A stretch of 64,000 nt of DNA from contig NZ_JMLC01000002.1 in assembly GCF_000686605.1 (NCBI RefSeq), positions 1-64,000 on the forward strand, in the 5' to 3' direction. The first letter of the stretch is position 1. Each line of letters starts with the position of its first letter. Below the pieces are notes generated by a model, which saw only the letters and a list, made by a program, of their open reading frames with translations, made no database searches and was not told where the DNA came from. This DNA comes from Streptococcus sobrinus DSM 20742 = ATCC 33478. GTDB taxonomy: Bacteria > Bacillota > Bacilli > Lactobacillales > Streptococcaceae. Made by a program: the position numbers and the translations under genes. This document shows, one piece after another, positions 18,001 to 26,723 of the stretch.

Positions 18001-18984
18001 ATGATAAGAAGTTTATTTGGAGAATTGCGCTCTAAGGTTGCAGGCAAGGGAATTAAGATCGTTTTCCCTGAAGGAAATGATGAACGGGTTGTTCGCGCAG
18101 CAGCTCGTTTGAAATTTGAAGGTCTGGTTGATCCGATTATCTTAGGGGAAGCAGACCAAGTCAAAAATCTTTTGAAACAATTTGGTTTTGCAGATCAAAA
18201 CTACACCATTATTAACCCTAATACCTACCCTGATTTTGATAAGATGAAGGAACTTTTCTTAGAGATTCGTAAGGGGAAGGCGACACCAGAGGTTGCTGAA
18301 AAACTGTTGCGGGATGTCAATTATTTCGGTGTCATGTTAGTCAAGATGGGGTTGGCAGATGGGATGGTTTCAGGTGCCATTCATTCAACAGCCGACACGG
18401 TGCGACCTGCCCTGCAAATCATCAAGACCAAACCAGGTATCTCTCGGACCTCAGGTGTCTTCCTAATGAACCGTGAAAATACCAACGAGCGCTATATTTT
18501 TGCGGACTGTGCTATTAATATTGATCCTGAAGCGCAAGAATTAGCAGAAATTGCTGTTAATACGGCTGAAACAGCGAAAATCTTTGATATTGACCCGCAA
18601 GTGGCCCTGTTGAGCTTCTCAACCAAGGGAAGCGCCAAGGCTCCTCAAGCAGAGAAGGTTCAAGAAGCGACTAAGATCGCTAAGGAGTTAGCACCTGACT
18701 TGGCCTTAGACGGTGAATTACAATTTGATGCAGCCTTTGTTCCTGAAACAGCGGCTATCAAGGCGCCAGACAGCGATGTTGCTGGCCATGCTAATGTTTT
18801 TGTTTTCCCTGACTTGCAGTCTGGTAATATTGGGTATAAGATTGCCCAACGTTTAGGAATGTTTGAAGCAGTGGGGCCAATTCTCCAAGGTCTCAATATG
18901 CCGGTCAATGACTTATCGCGTGGTTCAAGCGCTGAAGATATTTATAAGTTAGCTATTATCACGGCCGCTCAAGCACTTGATTGA
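18001..18984 (+). CDS. pta: Phosphate acetyltransferase
   Basis: Pta interconverts acetyl-CoA and acetyl phosphate, which leads to ATP via acetate kinase. The 327-residue protein is the short (class I) type without regulatory domains. Motifs: IKIVFPEGNDERVVRAA at the N-terminus, VKMGLADGMVSGAIHST, GVFLMNRENT, and the C-terminal VFPDLQSGNIGYKIAQRLG and GLNMPVNDLSRGSS. It sits 16 bases after the pseudouridine synthase with its own AAGGAATT-type site, so it can be read from the relQ operon. A hairpin terminator follows. Confidence 0.96.
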   Translation: MIRSLFGELRSKVAGKGIKIVFPEGNDERVVRAAARLKFEGLVDPIILGEADQVKNLLKQFGFADQNYTIINPNTYPDFDKMKELFLEIRKGKATPEVAEKLLRDVNYFGVMLVKMGLADGMVSGAIHSTADTVRPALQIIKTKPGISRTSGVFLMNRENTNERYIFADCAINIDPEAQELAEIAVNTAETAKIFDIDPQVALLSFSTKGSAKAPQAEKVQEATKIAKELAPDLALDGELQFDAAFVPETAAIKAPDSDVAGHANVFVFPDLQSGNIGYKIAQRLGMFEAVGPILQGLNMPVNDLSRGSSAEDIYKLAIITAAQALD

Positions 18985-19072
18985 GGATACAAGAAAGATT
19001 AAGCGATTACTTTCTTTACCAGGAGCCTTGAATAAGCTGCAATAGCAAAAAATGGTAGAATTTGGAAATTGA

Positions 19073-19102
19073 GGCTGGGGAGTATATCCCAGCCTTGTTT
19101 GT
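19073..19102 (+). terminator. Terminator after pta
   Basis: GGCTGGG and CCCAGCC flank GAGTATAT (19073-19095), followed by TTGTTT. Confidence 0.75.
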
Positions 19103-19118
19103 ATAAAAGGAGGCAAAA

Positions 19119-19874
19119 ATGACAGAAACGGTTATGATTACAGGAGCCAGCGCAGGTTTTGGTCTAGCCATGGCCCGACTCTTTGTACAGAAAGGTTACC
19201 GAGTCATTGGTACTGGCCGCCGTCTAGCTAAGTTAGAAGAACTGGCCCAAGAGCTGGGAGATAATTTTTATCCTCTACAGATGGATATGACTTCCCAAGA
19301 AGTTATTGATTCGGCCTTGGCTAGCCTAGCAGGTGACTGGGGAAAAATTGATATTTTGGTCAACAATGCTGGTCTAGCTCTGGGCTTGGATAAGGCTTAC
19401 GAGGCTAAGTTTGAGGATTGGGCGACCATGATTCAAACTAATATCGTCGGTTTGACCTATCTGACTCGTCAGGTCCTTCCTCAGATGGTAGAGCGAAAGT
19501 CTGGCTATATCATCAATATTGGTTCAACAGCCGGAACTGTTCCTTATCCTGGCGCTAATGTCTACGGTGCTAGCAAGGCCTTTGTCAAACAGTTCTCCCT
19601 CAATCTACGGGCAGACTTGGCTGGCACTAAGATTCGAGTTTCCAATGTTGAGCCAGGCCTCTGCGAGGGAACTGAATTTTCCAATGTCCGCTTTAAGTGG
19701 GATAACCAAAGAGCTAGTAAGCTCTACAAGGGTGCCCATGCCATCAAGCCAGAAGATATTGCTAATACGGTCCTCTGGCTGGCCCAACAGCCCAAACATG
19801 TCAATGTCAATCGGATTGAAATTATGCCAACCTCGCAAAGCTTTGGTCCTCAACCGGTTGAACGTGAAGACTGA
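19119..19874 (+). CDS. Short-chain dehydrogenase, YdfG-like
   Basis: The 251-residue protein is a classical short-chain dehydrogenase/reductase. The cofactor loop is TGASAGFGLAMA (Gly motif), with GTGRR immediately after, favouring NADP. LVNNAG is present, the catalytic Ser lies in INIGSTAG, and the Tyr-x-x-x-Lys is VYGASKAFVKQF. VEPGLCEGTEFS and the C-terminal region resemble YdfG, an NADP-dependent 3-hydroxy acid/serine dehydrogenase. The physiological substrate is unproved. It is a single gene with an AGGAGG ribosome site, between two terminators. Confidence 0.9.
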   Translation: MTETVMITGASAGFGLAMARLFVQKGYRVIGTGRRLAKLEELAQELGDNFYPLQMDMTSQEVIDSALASLAGDWGKIDILVNNAGLALGLDKAYEAKFEDWATMIQTNIVGLTYLTRQVLPQMVERKSGYIINIGSTAGTVPYPGANVYGASKAFVKQFSLNLRADLAGTKIRVSNVEPGLCEGTEFSNVRFKWDNQRASKLYKGAHAIKPEDIANTVLWLAQQPKHVNVNRIEIMPTSQSFGPQPVERED

Positions 19875-20012
19875 TAGGGTTGGCGGAGATTTAATGGCTT
19901 TAACAAGAGAATTTATAGGGGCGGTGAGTGCTAGCTCCCCTAACGGTAAATTGTTGAGCAACGCGGTTTCGGTAACCAATAATCCAATCGTTAACTTGGC
20001 CATACAGGAAAA

Positions 20013-20068
20013 AGCCTTCAGCAAAACTGGATTTATTCAGTCTTCTGAAGGCTTTGTTTTATGGTTCA
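20013..20068 (+). terminator. Terminator after the short-chain dehydrogenase
   Basis: AAAGCCTTCAG and CTGAAGGCTTT form an 11-bp stem around a loop of about 20 bases, followed by TGTTTT. Between the dehydrogenase stop and this hairpin I see no gene. Confidence 0.7.
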
Positions 20069-20172
20069 TTGGTTAACGGTCCCCTTCGATGGGATGAAAT
20101 TGGATATAGGTCTATCAAAACAATTGGCCCAAAATTCTAAGACTCCCCTTTTCTTTAGCTAGTATCGTCAGC

Positions 20173-20559
20173 CTAGTCGGAACCCTTGATAGAAGGGCCA
20201 GAAGTGGCATCAGACCAGCCAACCAGCGCCTGTGCAGTCTCATCAAGGTAGGTTGTCAGTGGTCGCTTGAAATCTGCAATAGTTTCCATAATGCCAATGA
20301 TCCTTCCCTGCTCGTCCAAGGCAGTCTGATAGGTTTGCATTAAAATCTGGTCAAAGGCCTGACTAGGTACTTGAAAATTGAGTGAACCCGTTGGGCTTTT
20401 GATCAATTCATCCAGAAGCCAGGGTTCCAAGTCTTTGAGCTCCTGGTCTGCTAGAAGGCTACTGTCATTTTGTCCATTATTATAAAGGGGCCGGCCTTTC
20501 TGGTCGTAAAAAGCGACTTTATAGGGAAGGTGCTTTAAAATTTCTTCGATCTTTGTCAT
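20173..20559 (-). CDS. Small PAS-like domain protein
   Basis: The start ATG 20559 gives MTKIEEILKHLPYKVAFYDQ and a product of 128 residues. The frame is open 17 codons upstream, but without family support. KHLPYKVAFYDQKGRPLYNN resembles the first strands of the PAS domain at the C-terminus of DUF438-type proteins. A second strand set follows (SLNFQVPSQAF, QTALDEQGRIIGIMETI). A heme, flavin or small-ligand sensor role would fit, but no ligand residue is obvious. It is a single gene on the minus strand. Confidence 0.6.
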   Translation of the reverse strand: MTKIEEILKHLPYKVAFYDQKGRPLYNNGQNDSSLLADQELKDLEPWLLDELIKSPTGSLNFQVPSQAFDQILMQTYQTALDEQGRIIGIMETIADFKRPLTTYLDETAQALVGWSDATSGPSIKGSD

Positions 20560-20705
20560 ACTTTCATCATACCTATTCAGGAACCAGATTGCAAGTCTTG
20601 CGATTAGCATAGGATAGTATCAGTTTTTCAAAGGAAGGGCCTATCATTCGGCCGTAAATGACTCTATAATAGAAGTATCAAAACAATATTTGGAGGAAAT
20701 ATATT

Positions 20706-21551
20706 ATGGCAAGCAAGGTAATCTTTTTGGATGTCGACGGTACCCTGGTGGATTATGAAAACCACCTGCCTGAGTCAGCTGTTGAGGCCATCCGTAAGGC
20801 GCGTGCTAATGGTCATTTGGTCTATATCTGTACGGGTCGCAGTCATGCGGAAGTTCCCCCAAAACTCTGGGACATTGGACTGGATGGGATGATTGGTGGC
20901 AATGGTTCTTATGTAGAGCACCAGGGAGAAGTCGTCTTGCACCAGATGCTTTCTGAGGAGGATAGTCGAGCTATTGTTGACTGGCTTCATGAACGGGGTC
21001 TCGAATTCTACCTAGAAAGCAATAACGGCCTCTTTGCTAGTGAACATTTCAAGGAAGCGGCAAGACCAGTTATGCGGGCCTATGCTCTGACCAAGGGAGC
21101 TAAGGAAGAGGACATCAAAGAAATGGAACCTGAAGACGGTTTGCACGGTCTGGTTTATGGCGGTAATCTCTACCGCAATGACCTTAATAAGATCAGCTTC
21201 ATCCTCAAGTCTTATCAGGACCACTTAGACTCTAAGGAGGCCTTTCCTCATCTCAAGGCAGGCACCTGGGGCGGCCGTGGTGAAACGGCCCTCTTTGGCG
21301 ATTTAGGAGTCGCTAATATTGATAAGGCCCATGCTATTGATGTCCTTCTGGATTTTCTAGATAAAGATAAGGCAGATACCATTGCCTTCGGCGATGCCAA
21401 GGTGGACATTCCTATGTTGGACTATTGTGCGATTGGTGTTGCTATGGGCAATGGTGGCCCAGAAATTCTAGCTATGGCTGATATGATAACTGACGATGTC
21501 GAAGACGACGGTCTCTACAAGGCCTTTGAGAAGTTAGGTCTGTTGGCTTAG
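20706..21551 (+). CDS. Cof-type HAD-superfamily hydrolase
   Basis: The 281-residue protein is a C2-cap haloacid dehalogenase-family phosphatase. The nucleophile motif is IFLDVDGTLVDYEN at residues 5-18. The second motif is VYICTGRSHAE, followed by a cap domain. The acidic metal-binding motif is TIAFGDAKVDIPMLDY near residue 226. Family members act on sugar phosphates, flavin or other small phosphomonoesters; specificity is not predictable. It has a TTGGAGGAAAT ribosome site and a strong terminator follows. Confidence 0.92.
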   Translation: MASKVIFLDVDGTLVDYENHLPESAVEAIRKARANGHLVYICTGRSHAEVPPKLWDIGLDGMIGGNGSYVEHQGEVVLHQMLSEEDSRAIVDWLHERGLEFYLESNNGLFASEHFKEAARPVMRAYALTKGAKEEDIKEMEPEDGLHGLVYGGNLYRNDLNKISFILKSYQDHLDSKEAFPHLKAGTWGGRGETALFGDLGVANIDKAHAIDVLLDFLDKDKADTIAFGDAKVDIPMLDYCAIGVAMGNGGPEILAMADMITDDVEDDGLYKAFEKLGLLA

Positions 21552-21561
21552 CTATTTAGGT

Positions 21562-21590
21562 ATGGGTCTGAAAGTCAGGCCCATTTTTTA
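21562..21590 (+). terminator. Terminator after the HAD hydrolase
   Basis: ATGGGTCTGA pairs with TCAGGCCCAT (21562-21583) and is followed by TTTTTTA. Confidence 0.85.
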
Positions 21591-21746
21591 CACCAAGTTT
21601 GGCTTGCCAGGTTTCTCATGTCGTTAGAACTGGGAGAAGGGCCTTGGTCGAATTTTGCTGAAATCTATAGCTTTCTATAAGCATTAACTATTTTACAAGT
21701 CTTACTATTAGTGGTAAGCTGACTGTAATTTAGAGGAGGTGGGCTT

Positions 21747-22637
21747 ATGGCTCGAAAAGTTGGAATTATTGGCTTAGGAAATGTTGGTAGCACCCTGGCT
21801 GGTAACCTAGTTCGTTCAGGTCTTGTTGATGAACTGGTTTTGCTTGATAAGCGTGAGGACAAGCTTTTTGCTGATCAGTTGGATCTTGAAGATAGCTTGG
21901 CAACCAGTCCTCATTATGTCAAAATTTCTACTAACGACGATAGTTTGCTTGATGATGCAGATGTCCTCGTGGTAGCTGTTGGCGATATCAAGGCTTATTT
22001 TGGCGATAATCCTGATCGTTGGGTGGAACTCAATATCAATATTGCCAATGCCAAGGAGATTGCTGCTCGCTTGAAGGCGACTAACTTCTCGGGTTTAATC
22101 GTTGTAATTTCCAATCCTTGTGATGCCATTACCACGGTCTTGCAAAGAGAATTGGCTTACCCTAAGGAAAAGATTATGGGAACGGGAACCTTACTGGATA
22201 GCAGTCGGCTCAAAAATCAATTGGCCAAGGTCAGCGGTCTAACTCCCCAATCCATCCAAGGCTATGTCCTAGGTGAACACGGTGATAGTCAGTTTACGGC
22301 TTGGTCAACAGTTAATTTGGATCAGTTGGGAACAGTAGATCAGAAAGGTATTGAAGCAGCTGTCCGTCAAGGTGGCCAACAGGTCTTTAATGGTAAACGC
22401 TACACCAACTTTGCCATCGCCAGCTCGGCCCATTTGCTATTGGAAGCCATCCTGACCGATAGCCATCAGATTCTGCCAGTTTCCAACTATGATGAGGCCA
22501 GTGATCTCTATCTCAGTTATCCAGCTATTATTGGCCGTCATGGTGTCTTAGGACGTGTAGCCCTGAGTTTAGATAAGGTGGAAGAGCAGAAGTTAAAAGC
22601 CTCTGCCAAGGCTATTAAAGAAAAGGCCTTTGACTAA
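21747..22637 (+). CDS. L-2-hydroxyisocaproate/L-lactate dehydrogenase family
   Basis: The 296-residue protein is an NAD-dependent 2-hydroxy acid dehydrogenase of the LDH/MDH superfamily. It has the Rossmann motif VGIIGLGNVGSTLAGNL and the coenzyme-discriminating Asp in LVLLDKR. VISNPCDAIT and the catalytic His in VLGEHGDSQFTAWS follow. The active-site loop departs from true lactate dehydrogenase (no canonical QxxGE segment; the matching region reads GDIKAYFGDNPDRW). This points to the L-2-hydroxyisocaproate dehydrogenase branch, which reduces branched-chain 2-keto acids. It is monocistronic with its own AGGAGG site. Confidence 0.85.
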   Translation: MARKVGIIGLGNVGSTLAGNLVRSGLVDELVLLDKREDKLFADQLDLEDSLATSPHYVKISTNDDSLLDDADVLVVAVGDIKAYFGDNPDRWVELNINIANAKEIAARLKATNFSGLIVVISNPCDAITTVLQRELAYPKEKIMGTGTLLDSSRLKNQLAKVSGLTPQSIQGYVLGEHGDSQFTAWSTVNLDQLGTVDQKGIEAAVRQGGQQVFNGKRYTNFAIASSAHLLLEAILTDSHQILPVSNYDEASDLYLSYPAIIGRHGVLGRVALSLDKVEEQKLKASAKAIKEKAFD

Positions 22638-22746
22638 GGCAGCTTTCAATACTAGCCAATGTTGGGTAAGTTTAGTTCGTCTAGTTAAGCTATTCTGACA
22701 GTCGTTTACTTTCACCGAATAAGTCATTTTTAAATAAAATAGACAA

Positions 22747-22779
22747 AACCCGCCCGTCCATTTTGGACGGGCGGGTTGC
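22747..22779. terminator. Strong bidirectional terminator between convergent genes
   Basis: AACCCGCCCGTCCA and TGGACGGGCGGGTT form a 14-bp perfect GC-rich stem with a tiny loop between the hydroxy acid dehydrogenase and the converging deacetylase gene. T-rich sequence lies on the minus side. Confidence 0.9.
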
Positions 22780-22789
22780 TATATAGTTG

Positions 22790-23701
22790 TTACCAAGCAA
22801 TGGTATTGATTAGGTCGTCAGCCGTAGTGGTCGGTAGAATCCGCACTCGATTAAGGGCATAGAGACCATTGTCGGCACTAGCCAGTCCTTCGTTGGTAGT
22901 GACGGCCATCTTGTAGCCAGCTTTCTCTGCCAGTTTCTGGCTGCTATCGTTGTAGCGCCCAGACGGATAGGCTAGGGCAATAGTATCTTGCCCCAAAAGC
23001 CGGTCCAACCAAGATTTGGATTCACCAATCTCGGTATTTTGACTATCATCCGACTGGGTTGACAAGTCTGGATGATTGACGGTGTGACTCTGGAAGGACA
23101 TGCCCTCCTTGGCCAGCTCCTTAATCTTGTCCGAAGTCAAGAAACCGTCCTTGTCAGCGTAACTGGTGATAACATTGTTAGTTCCAACAGCCCCATACTT
23201 TTTCATGATAGTCGCAGCATTGACAAAGTCAGCATCGCCATCATCAAAGGTCAGCCAGACAATCTTCTTATTGCCATTGGGTAGGACATTTTCTGATAGG
23301 ACCTTGTAGGCTTCCTCAGGAGTCAAGAAGTAATAGCCTTGCTCCTTGAGGGCCTTAATGTGGCTTTCAAATGTGTCTGGGCTGACAATCAAGTTGGCAC
23401 TTGCGGACTCAGACGGGTCCATCACATGAATAGCGTGGTACATGAGAATGGGAACCTTGACTGTTTCGTCTTGCTTTTTCCAATCCACCTTGGCCTTCTT
23501 GTCAGACTGGCTTGTCTGCCCCTGGTTGGTCTTCTTGCTAGTCTGGCTAGTCTTTTCTGACTTTAATAGTTGACTGGGACTGAAACTGTGATTTTTAAAC
23601 ATAAAGGCGAAAGCACCGATGATAAAAACCAGACCAATGATGGCTAGTAGATTTCGACTGGTGTGGCTGGACCGGCCAGGTTTTTGATTTCTAGAAGTCA
23701 T
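22790..23701 (-). CDS. Membrane-anchored polysaccharide deacetylase
   Basis: The 303-residue protein has a basic N-terminus and one membrane anchor (LLAIIGLVFIIGAFAFMF, about 19-36). A Ser/Thr/Lys-rich linker (about 45-75) and an extracellular NodB-type carbohydrate esterase 4 domain follow. Catalytic and metal motifs: ILMYHAI, WLTFDDGDADFVN (the TFDDG nucleophile region) and FQSHTVNHPDLS (the H-x3-H metal ligands). LAYPSGRYND follows. It probably deacetylates peptidoglycan or a surface glycan, which affects lysozyme resistance. It lies five bases downstream of mvaS, likely co-transcribed. Confidence 0.9.
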   Translation of the reverse strand: MTSRNQKPGRSSHTSRNLLAIIGLVFIIGAFAFMFKNHSFSPSQLLKSEKTSQTSKKTNQGQTSQSDKKAKVDWKKQDETVKVPILMYHAIHVMDPSESASANLIVSPDTFESHIKALKEQGYYFLTPEEAYKVLSENVLPNGNKKIVWLTFDDGDADFVNAATIMKKYGAVGTNNVITSYADKDGFLTSDKIKELAKEGMSFQSHTVNHPDLSTQSDDSQNTEIGESKSWLDRLLGQDTIALAYPSGRYNDSSQKLAEKAGYKMAVTTNEGLASADNGLYALNRVRILPTTTADDLINTIAW

Positions 23702-23706
23702 ATCTT

Positions 23707-24873
23707 TTAGTTCCTCTTATAAAGTCTTTGGTGATGCTCAATGCGTTCCAAGGCAAAACTGTGGGTCGCATAGTTTTCAAATTCAGCATTTCCTTGATCG
23801 TCTAATTGCGCTTCTTCAAAGAAAAGCTTTTCGTAGTCCTCAACGCTCAACCTCTGGCGTTTTTCTAAGCTTGCTTGTTGGTCAGGATTTAGCATCTGTT
23901 CAAAACCAGCAACCAGCTGACCACTAAAGATTTCAGATACAGCGCCAGAGCCATAACTGAAGAAGCCGATCTTGTCGCCTGCTTTTAGGCTTTGAGACTT
24001 CTCAAGCAAGGAGAGGAGGCCTAGATAGAGGGAGCCAGTATAAATGTTACCGATTTGACGACTGTAGCTGATGGAGGCTTCAAAATTGGCCTTGATTTGG
24101 CCAGTCTTTTCTTGGGATAGGGACTTATCCAAGAGCTTATTGAGCCCCTTTCTGGCTAATTTAGGATAGGGAATGTGAAAGCAGAAGGCTGCGAAGTCTT
24201 CTAGCTTGCCTTGGTAGCGCTTCTGATACTCAGCCCAAGTCGTTTTCAAGCAATCCAGATACTGCTTGGTTGAAAATATACCTTGGACAAAAGGAGTGGT
24301 TGAGTAATTGGGCCGCCAGAAGTCCATAACATCTCGGGTTTGGGCAACATTATCATCATTGAAAGTTAAGATTCTTGGCTGATTGGTCACCAACATGGCG
24401 ACCGCACCAGCACCTTGGGTGGGCTCGCCAGATGTCTTGATACCATACTTGGCAATGTCACTAGCGATAACCAACACCTTAGAAGCAGCCTGAGCAGTCA
24501 CATGGAGCTTGGCATAGTTGAGGGCAGCTGTTGCACTATAGCAGGCTTCCTTAATTTCAAAGCTGCGAGCAAAGGGCTGAATCCCCAATAGCCCATGAAT
24601 GAAAACGGCAGCAGCCTTACTTTGATCAATGCTGGTCTCTGTCGCAACAATGACCATATCAATAGTAGCCTTGTCTTCCTTGGTCAAAATTTGTTCAGCG
24701 GCAGCAGCACCTAAGGTCACGATATCTTCGGTGATGGGGGCGATGCTGAGGCTATCCAACATGAGACCGAGGGAGTATTTATTGGGATCGGTGTCGCGGG
24801 CGACAGCCAAGTCCGCCATATCCAGCCGATATTTAGCTGTGGCGAAGCCAATCTTGTCAATTCCAATAGACAT
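23707..24873 (-). CDS. mvaS: Hydroxymethylglutaryl-CoA synthase
   Basis: MvaS condenses acetyl-CoA with acetoacetyl-CoA in the mevalonate route to isoprenoids used by streptococci. The 388-residue protein has the catalytic Cys111 in EIKEACYSATAAL, Glu79 in VATETSIDQSK, and the His of CFHIPYPKLARK. Length is normal for bacterial MvaS. The HMG-CoA reductase gene mvaA, which I recall as adjacent in several streptococci, is not next to it. It is divergent from thyA, with about 200 bases between. Confidence 0.95.
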   Translation of the reverse strand: MSIGIDKIGFATAKYRLDMADLAVARDTDPNKYSLGLMLDSLSIAPITEDIVTLGAAAAEQILTKEDKATIDMVIVATETSIDQSKAAAVFIHGLLGIQPFARSFEIKEACYSATAALNYAKLHVTAQAASKVLVIASDIAKYGIKTSGEPTQGAGAVAMLVTNQPRILTFNDDNVAQTRDVMDFWRPNYSTTPFVQGIFSTKQYLDCLKTTWAEYQKRYQGKLEDFAAFCFHIPYPKLARKGLNKLLDKSLSQEKTGQIKANFEASISYSRQIGNIYTGSLYLGLLSLLEKSQSLKAGDKIGFFSYGSGAVSEIFSGQLVAGFEQMLNPDQQASLEKRQRLSVEDYEKLFFEEAQLDDQGNAEFENYATHSFALERIEHHQRLYKRN

Positions 24874-25072
24874 AATTCTACCTTCTAATTTAGTGATTTA
24901 TATATTACTATTGTAACATAAATGTCATGGAAGACTGGGCCAAAAACACTAGAATGCTTGCAATGACTGCAAAATCGGTCCCGCGCCCGACTCGGTCAAA
25001 GTCCTTAGTGGTAATTTTGAGAATTTTCGTCTACAATAAAAACCAGAAATTTTAGAACGAAGGATAAGAATC

Positions 25073-25912
25073 ATGACTAAAGCAGATGCCATTTTCAAGG
25101 CAAATATTGAAAAGATTATGAAGGAGGGCGTCATGTCCGAGCAGGCTCGTCCCAAGTATAAGAACGGTCAAACAGCTAACTCCAAGTACATCACGGGTTC
25201 CTTTGCCGAATATGACCTAGCCAAAGGAGAATTTCCCATCACGACCCTGCGGCTTATTCCTATTAAATCTGCCATCAAGGAAATCTTCTGGATTTATCAG
25301 GACCAAAGCAATGACTTAGGTCTTCTTAATGATAAATACAAGGTCAAGTACTGGAATGACTGGGAGGTCGGCAAGACAGGCACCATCGGCCAACGCTATG
25401 GAGCTGTCGTCAAAAAGCACGATATCATCAATAAGATTCTTAAGCAACTAGAAGAAAATCCTTGGAACCGTCGCAATGTCATCTCCCTCTGGGACTATGA
25501 TGCCTTCGAGGAGAGCGAGGGCCTGCTCCCTTGTGCCTTCCAGACTATGTTTGATGTTCGGCGAGTGGATGGCGACATCTATCTGGATGCGACCCTGTCC
25601 CAGCGCTCCAATGATATGCTGGTGGCCCACCACATCAATGCCATGCAGTACGTGGCCCTGCAAATGATGATTGCCAAGCATTTTGGCTGGAAGGTTGGTA
25701 AATTCTTCTACTTTGTCAATAATCTCCATATCTACGACAATCAGTTTGACCAGGCCGAAGAATTACTCAAGCGGACTCCATCAGATATGGAGCCTCGCCT
25801 AGTGCTCAATGTCCCAGATGGCACCAATTTCTTTGACATCAAGCCAGAAGACTTCGATCTCTTGGATTATGAGCCGGTCAAACCGCAATTGAAGTTTGAC
25901 TTGGCTATCTAA
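25073..25912 (+). CDS. thyA: Thymidylate synthase
   Basis: ThyA methylates dUMP to dTMP using methylene-tetrahydrofolate. The 279-residue protein has the catalytic Cys in [27 protein letters not shown] and the nucleotide-binding [15 protein letters not shown] follow. The N-terminal region ([18 protein letters not shown]) belongs to the version common in streptococci and lactococci rather than the E. coli form. It is followed by folA, the enzyme that regenerates tetrahydrofolate, with an intrinsic terminator between the two. Confidence 0.96.
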   Translation: MTKADAIFKANIEKIMKEGVMSEQARPKYKNGQTANSKYITGSFAEYDLAKGEFPITTLRLIPIKSAIKEIFWIYQDQSNDLGLLNDKYKVKYWNDWEVGKTGTIGQRYGAVVKKHDIINKILKQLEENPWNRRNVISLWDYDAFEESEGLLPCAFQTMFDVRRVDGDIYLDATLSQRSNDMLVAHHINAMQYVALQMMIAKHFGWKVGKFFYFVNNLHIYDNQFDQAEELLKRTPSDMEPRLVLNVPDGTNFFDIKPEDFDLLDYEPVKPQLKFDLAI

Positions 25913-25938
25913 GCCCGCCAGATTAGTTTTATTAAGAA

Positions 25939-25972
25939 TGTGTTTGAATTTTTTCAAATGCATTTTTTCTTA
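25939..25972 (+). terminator. Terminator between thyA and folA
   Basis: ATGTGTTTGAA and TTCAAATGCAT form an 11-bp stem (two G-T pairs) with a TTTT loop, followed by TTTTTCTT. Confidence 0.7.
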
Positions 25973-25995
25973 ATTTCTGCTAGAATAAAAACAGT

Positions 25996-26517
25996 ATGGA
26001 CAAAGTTTTTAAGGCAAAACAAATTATTGCGATTTGGGCTCAGGATCAGGCTGGCTTAATTGGTGCCAACCAGACTATGCCTTGGCATTTACCGGCCGAA
26101 TTGGCCCACTTTAAAAAGACCACCATGGGACAAGCTATTCTTATGGGACGCAAGACCTTTGATGGCATGGGCCGGCGAACTCTACCGGGTCGGGAGATTC
26201 TGATTTTGACCCATGATAAGACCTATCAGGTTGATGGGGTTAAGACGGTTTCCAGTCCTGAGGAAGCCCTAGCTTGGTTTGACCAGCAGAACAAGGATCT
26301 CTATATCGCAGGCGGTGCTGGTGTCTACCAGGCCTTTATTAATAATTACACAGGTCTAGTCAAAACGATAATCCAAGCTCGTTTTGAGGGAGATACCTAT
26401 TTCCCAGAGATGGACATGGCTCCCTACCAGCTTGTCTCTGAAGAAAATCATAGTAAGGATCAGAAAAATCCTTATGATTTTACAATTGCGACCTATCAAA
26501 AACTAAGTAACCAATAA
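25996..26517 (+). CDS. folA: Dihydrofolate reductase
   Basis: FolA reduces dihydrofolate to tetrahydrofolate with NADPH and is the trimethoprim target. The 173-residue protein shows IIAIWAQDQAGLIGANQTMPWHLPAEL (read in pieces: the substrate loop with the PWHLP segment), followed by GRKTFDGMG, the NADPH motif DLYIAGGAGVYQAF and a C-terminal strand DFTIATYQKL. It lies about 80 bases after thyA and immediately before a conserved small membrane gene and clpX. A -10-like TAGAAT is 13 bases upstream, so it may have its own promoter. Confidence 0.95.
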   Translation: MDKVFKAKQIIAIWAQDQAGLIGANQTMPWHLPAELAHFKKTTMGQAILMGRKTFDGMGRRTLPGREILILTHDKTYQVDGVKTVSSPEEALAWFDQQNKDLYIAGGAGVYQAFINNYTGLVKTIIQARFEGDTYFPEMDMAPYQLVSEENHSKDQKNPYDFTIATYQKLSNQ

Positions 26518-26531
26518 GGAATAAACAATTC

Positions 26532-26702
26532 ATGCAAAGAAGTATTTTTGGGGTATTTACAGCACTCTTAGCCATTATCTGTGTGCTCTGTGCGATTCCT
26601 GCCTTTCGTAAAAACCGTTACGGCTTGGGAACGCTTTTTCTCCTCAACGCTTTGACCAATCTCGTAAACTCCATTCACGCCTTTTACGGCACACTCTTTT
26701 AA
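26532..26702 (+). CDS. Conserved small membrane protein between folA and clpX
   Basis: This 56-residue frame begins ATG 26532 (MQRSIFGVFTALLAII), with AAGGAAT upstream of the start. It contains two hydrophobic helices (residues 4-22 and 34-52) around a basic turn (AFRKNRYGLG), so it is probably a two-pass membrane protein. It fills the gap between folA and clpX with 14 and 21 bases on either side, and its codon use is like that of its neighbours. I recall a similar small protein at this place in other streptococci; function is unknown. Confidence 0.75.
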   Translation: MQRSIFGVFTALLAIICVLCAIPAFRKNRYGLGTLFLLNALTNLVNSIHAFYGTLF

Positions 26703-26723
26703 CAGAAGGAAGATTAGGATATT

